In this document: positions 58,654 through 64,000 of the stretch, piece by piece | Position numbering within the stretch: the first letter of the stretch is position 1 | Layout: every line of letters starts with the position of its first letter | Assembly (NCBI RefSeq): GCF_002953255.1 | Contig: NZ_CP026498.1 | Span: 7,442,450-7,506,449 of the forward strand | Direction: 5' to 3' | From: Streptomyces sp. CB01881 | Lineage (GTDB): Bacteria > Actinomycetota > Actinomycetes > Streptomycetales > Streptomycetaceae | DNA length: 64,000 nt | Notes under the pieces: generated by a model | Databases searched by the model: none | The model's input: the letters and a program-made list of their open reading frames with translations, nothing else | What the model was told of the DNA's origin: nothing | Program-made: the position numbers and the translations under genes

Positions 58654-59511
58654 ATGGCGGTGCGGCGGCTGGCGGCGGTGGTGGCCGCGACGCTGCTGGC
58701 GGGCGGCCTGACGGCGTGCGGCGGGGGCGACGGCTCGCCGTCGGCGCCCACCGGCACGCCGACGCCCACCAGCGCCTCCCCGACCGGCCCGGCCAAGCCG
58801 ACCGACCGGTCGCCGCACGGCGTCCTGCTCTCCGCCCAGCTGGCCATGCAGACCGCCCGCCGGGCCAAGGTCAGCTACCGGCTCGGGCCGGACGCCGGCT
58901 CCGGCCCGATGTTCTGGCTGCCCAAGACCGCCCTCCAGGTCAAACGTTCCACCCCGGCCGAGGCCGAGCAGCTGATCGTCGTGGACACCGTGGCGTACCA
59001 GGGCGGCGACGCCGCGACCGCGGCCCGGCTCGGCGGCCGGCACTGGGAGCGGTTCACCGGCACGCCGGGCCCGGACGGCCACCGGGAGATCCCGTACGCC
59101 GGGCTGATCGACCTGCTCAACCCGGTCGAGGCGCTGGCCGCCGCGACCGCGGACGGGGTGGAGGCGCAGTTCCTCGGCGAGGAGAAGTTCGAGGACTCGG
59201 CGGTCGTGCACTACCGGGTCACCACCGACGCCGAGCGGTACGCCGCCGCGCAGACCCAGCTGAGCCCGGCCCGCCGGGCCGGCCTGCGCGCCGCGCTCGC
59301 CCCCGGCGGGTCGGCCTCGCTGACCCTGGACCTCTGGCTCAACGACAAGGACCAGATGGTCAAGCTCCAGCGGACCGGCACCGGGGAGGGCGGCCGGGCC
59401 GACGACTCGGTGCTCTACTCCGAGTTCGCCGGCAGCCTCTCGGCCCAGGCCCCGGCCGAGGCGGACACCGTGGACGCGGGCGTCCGCAACGTCTCCCCGC
59501 TGGCCCGCTGA
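58654..59511 (+). CDS. LppX/LprG-like lipoprotein (third of three)
   Basis: A 285-residue lipoprotein; the signal ends at LTAC (Cys22). A Pro/Thr/Ser linker (about 27-50) precedes the beta-rich domain (VVHYRVTTDAERYAAA, LDLWLNDKDQMVKLQ). AAGGGGAG lies 6 bases before ATG 58654. It is the last of three tandem paralogues placed between rplA and rplJ. Confidence 0.83.
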   Translation: MAVRRLAAVVAATLLAGGLTACGGGDGSPSAPTGTPTPTSASPTGPAKPTDRSPHGVLLSAQLAMQTARRAKVSYRLGPDAGSGPMFWLPKTALQVKRSTPAEAEQLIVVDTVAYQGGDAATAARLGGRHWERFTGTPGPDGHREIPYAGLIDLLNPVEALAAATADGVEAQFLGEEKFEDSAVVHYRVTTDAERYAAAQTQLSPARRAGLRAALAPGGSASLTLDLWLNDKDQMVKLQRTGTGEGGRADDSVLYSEFAGSLSAQAPAEADTVDAGVRNVSPLAR

Positions 59512-59584
59512 CCGTCCCGGCCTCCCGCCCCGGCCTCCCGTCGCGCCCCGGCCGTCCCGCCGGTGGGCGGTGATCCTGGGCGAT

Positions 59585-59614
59585 TTGCCCCGGACGGCGG
59601 GCTCCGGCTACTGT
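59585..59614 (+). promoter_or_regulatory. rplJL promoter TTGCCC-N18-TACTGT
   Basis: Lies about 290 bases before rplJ, giving a leader long enough for L10 autoregulation. Confidence 0.6.
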
Positions 59615-59906
59615 TGCCGAAGCCAAAGACCGCTGGTTGTCACCATGCGCCCGCAAGGGAGTGTGCGACCGAAGGATCTGCGCTCTCAGCGCAGGCAGCC
59701 CGCGCAGGATTGTTTGGAGCTTGGACTTCCGGGTCCCCCGTGTTCGCACGTGGGCCTGTCGAGGTCGTACTGAGCCCCGTGCGCCTGCGCACCGGGGCTC
59801 ATCTGCTTTTCTGCAGGAGCTTTCCTTCCGTCCGGCGGTCCGAGGTGAGAATGGTCGACTTTTGCGGTCGGCCGGACTTCGACATCACGGAAGGAGGCGT
59901 AAGCCT
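59615..59906 (+). promoter_or_regulatory. L10 (rplJ) leader with attenuator hairpin
   Basis: A roughly 290-nt untranslated leader. Near its end is a hairpin AGCCCCG/CGGGGCT with TGCGC/GCGCA inside (59773-59799), followed by a T-rich stretch to 59810, resembling an intrinsic terminator ahead of rplJ. L10-L12 binding to this kind of leader regulates rplJL in bacteria. The open frame through this region is a shadow. Confidence 0.65.
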
Positions 59907-60470
59907 ATGGCTAGGCCCGACAAGGCTGCTGCCGTCGCCGAGATCGCGGACAAGTTCCGCGCCTCGAACGCGGCCGTACTGACCGAGTACCGCGGTCTGA
60001 CGGTGAAGCAGGTCAAGACCCTGCGTCGCTCGCTGGGTGACAACGCCCAGTACGCCGTGGTGAAGAACACGCTGACCAAGATCGCTGCCAACGAGGCCGG
60101 GATCACGGAGCTCGACGACCAGTTCAACGGTCCGACGGCTGTCGCCTTCGTCACCGGTGACCCGGTGGAGTCGGCGAAGGCTCTGCGTGACTTCGCCAAG
60201 GAGAACCCCGCTCTCGTCATCAAGGGCGGTGTCCTTGACGGCAAGGCGCTGTCCGCCGATGACATCAAGAAGCTCGCGGACCTCGAGTCCCGCGAGGTGC
60301 TGCTCGCCAAGCTGGCCGGCGCCCTGAAGGCCAAGCAGTCCCAGGCTGCTGCGCTCTTCCAGGCCCTGCCGTCGAAGCTCGTCCGCACTGTGGACGCGCT
60401 GCGCGACAAGGTCGAGCAGGGCGGTGCCGGTACGCCGGCTCCCGCCGCCGAGGACGAGGCCGCCGAGTAA
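59907..60470 (+). CDS. rplJ: 50S ribosomal protein L10
   Basis: A 187-residue protein; N-terminal ARPDKAAAVAEIADKF and VVKNTLTKIA match L10. It anchors L7/L12 dimers to the ribosome. AAGGAGG lies 9 bases before ATG 59907. The C-terminus has an actinobacterial Ala/Glu-rich tail. Confidence 0.98.
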   Translation: MARPDKAAAVAEIADKFRASNAAVLTEYRGLTVKQVKTLRRSLGDNAQYAVVKNTLTKIAANEAGITELDDQFNGPTAVAFVTGDPVESAKALRDFAKENPALVIKGGVLDGKALSADDIKKLADLESREVLLAKLAGALKAKQSQAAALFQALPSKLVRTVDALRDKVEQGGAGTPAPAAEDEAAE

Positions 60471-60560
60471 TTCGGCAGGCTCACGCCTCGCTGCGGGCCC
60501 GTACGCCCGCCAACCCGTACATACGGCACCACCTGCCGAATTAGTGGAAGGACGCCAATC

Positions 60561-60944
60561 ATGGCGAAGCTGACCCAGGACGAGCTGCTCGCGCAGTTCG
60601 AGGAGCTCACCCTCATCGAGCTCGCTGCCTTCGTGAAGGCCTTCGAGGAGAAGTTCGACGTCACCGCTGCCGCTCCGGTCGCCGTTGCCGCCGCCGGCGT
60701 TGCCGGCCCGACCGCCGAGGCCGCTGAGGAGCAGGACGAGTTCGACGTCATCCTCGACGGTGCCGGCGACAAGAAGATCCAGGTCATCAAGGAGGTGCGC
60801 ACCCTGACCTCCCTCGGCCTGAAGGAGGCCAAGGACCTCGTTGACACCGCTGGTGCCAAGGTCCTGGAGAAGGTTGCCAAGGACGTTGCCGAGAAGGCCA
60901 AGGCTGCCCTCGAGGCCGCTGGCGCCAAGGTCACCGTCAAGTGA
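60561..60944 (+). CDS. rplL: 50S ribosomal protein L7/L12
   Basis: A 127-residue protein with a dimerising N-terminal domain, an Ala/Val hinge and the factor-binding C-terminal domain (KIQVIKEVRTLTSLGLKEAK). GTGGAAGGACG precedes the ATG. A terminator follows. Confidence 0.98.
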   Translation: MAKLTQDELLAQFEELTLIELAAFVKAFEEKFDVTAAAPVAVAAAGVAGPTAEAAEEQDEFDVILDGAGDKKIQVIKEVRTLTSLGLKEAKDLVDTAGAKVLEKVAKDVAEKAKAALEAAGAKVTVK

Positions 60945-61008
60945 CTTTTCCCCGGCCCTAGCGGCCGGGAGGTGCCCCCCAGCCCCTCTGCGGGCTGAGG
61001 ACGCCTGG

Positions 61009-61049
61009 GCCGGGCCGATCACCCTCACGGGTGGTCGGCCCGGCCTTTT
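61009..61049 (+). terminator. Intrinsic terminator after rplL
   Basis: A 16-bp stem with one G-T pair, loop TCAC and TTTT. It separates rplJL from rpoB, so rpoB relies on its own promoter or on readthrough. Confidence 0.85.
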
Positions 61050-61442
61050 CGCGTTCCCGGCCCCGGCGGGCCCGGCGGCGGGGAACCACCGGTGTGGCCG
61101 AGAGCGCACTCGGCAGTGTCGGTGCGGGCGGGTATGGTGATCGCTGTCATCGAGAGTGGCCCTCACCACGGCTTCTGTAACGCCGGGCGGGTTCGCAGCG
61201 ATGGAAGGGTCGAGGTCCGTGCCGGAGGCGGGCCCTTGACGAACCAGGCGCGGCGCGCGATTCTCAAGGCGCGAGTCCGCCCGGTTGGTTTGCTGCTGGA
61301 TGCATAACCAGCACCTCCGGCGGGAAGTGACTCCAGGTGAGTCGTGAAGGCCCGGGAGTGCCCGGGCCGGTGCAGTACCCGGAGGGCGTCCGCGCCCGCC
61401 GGCTACCGGGAGGAGTCTCCGATTCGGTTTCCGAATCAGAGC
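61050..61442. other. Long rplL-rpoB intergenic region
   Basis: About 390 bases without a supported gene. A small open frame ending at 61307 has no ribosome site. A hairpin TGCTGG/CCAGCA (61294-61299 with 61308-61313) and a 7-bp dyad GATTCGG/CCGAATC (61421-61437) are the only structures seen. Long untranslated spacers are usual before rpoB. Confidence 0.5.
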
Positions 61443-61471
61443 TGGACAGCAGTGTGCCGTTTGGCTACACT
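61443..61471 (+). promoter_or_regulatory. rpoB promoter TGGACA-N17-TACACT
   Basis: A good match for the principal sigma factor, about 205 bases before the rpoB TTG. A perfect 7-bp dyad with a 3-base spacer lies just upstream of the -35 at 61421-61437. Confidence 0.65.
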
Positions 61472-61681
61472 GTCCCTTTGCGCTGCCTGTTAGCTGCTCC
61501 GTGACTCGTCGCCCGGAGTTTGCGTTGCCCTGAAGGGGTCTGGCACCGCCTCCGCAAAACGGCTCTGACCTCGGGTTTTCACCCCCGGCAGAGGCAAGTG
61601 GCGAGGGAGGTGGGACCAAGCCTTTCCAGGCCCGGCCGGTACGCGCGCAGTGAGCTCCGAGCCCTCGGAAGGACCCCCCTC

Positions 61682-63921
<2,240 letters not shown>

Positions 63922-64000
63922 CCGAGCTTGGTGTCACGGGCGTCGACCTCGTGCTCCTCGATGTGGATCGAGGAGAGGACGTCGTCCTGGACGAGGCGCT

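Noticed and set aside
61134..61307. Small plus-strand frame in the rplL-rpoB spacer
   Set aside because: No ribosome site, and its length and codon pattern do not stand out. Long untranslated spacers are normal here.

Overview
The window reads as chromosome of a Streptomycetaceae actinomycete (Streptomyces or Kitasatospora). GC is about 70%, GTG starts and 1-4 base stop/start overlaps are common, and gene order on the right (rpmG, two MaoC-like genes, murB, adenosine deaminase, aspartate aminotransferase, tRNA-Trp, secE, nusG, rplK, rplA, lipoproteins, rplJ, rplL, rpoB) is the Streptomyces ribosomal/RNA polymerase neighbourhood.

Layout. 1-18.8 kb: ordinary chromosome. It holds a cut-off EamA transporter, a cytochrome oxidase subunit I gene, a BlaI/M56 pair, an oxidoreductase/LysR divergent pair, a mismatch glycosylase, a PAP2 membrane enzyme, two peptidases, an amino-acid antiporter, an MFS/regulator pair, an orphan nuclease-like protein and yajQ. 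19.07-33.1 kb: an actinomycete integrative element in the 3' half of tRNA-Tyr, bounded by identical 50-bp repeats. It carries int/xis, a DnaB-N/DUF3987 replication-type protein beside a mirrored inverted-repeat array, a chain of overlapping small membrane-protein genes, a GntR regulator coupled to a HAD hydrolase, and one low-GC AIPR phage-resistance gene. No FtsK/TraB-type motor ATPase is visible in it. 34-46.6 kb: a potassium-uptake island with two KimA-type APC transporters followed by a 27-residue protein gene and kdpFABCDE. 46.9-64 kb: a degenerate amidohydrolase, tRNA-Thr and tRNA-Met, then the conserved block into rpoB.

Working together. The KimA-like proteins and KdpFABC are both potassium importers by family, and KdpDE is the cognate two-component system; CGTCAAG-type repeats lie upstream of all three transcription units. 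In the element, a GntR regulator faces the long transfer operon, whose promoter has a perfect dyad in its spacer.

Caution on sequence quality. rpoB and rpmG each lack 5 bases compared with the conserved reading, an amino-acid antiporter lacks about 80 residues in frame, a small membrane gene runs without stop into a dipeptidase, and the last 160 bases are a perfect fold-back of rpoB. Together these suggest assembly errors in this contig rather than biology.
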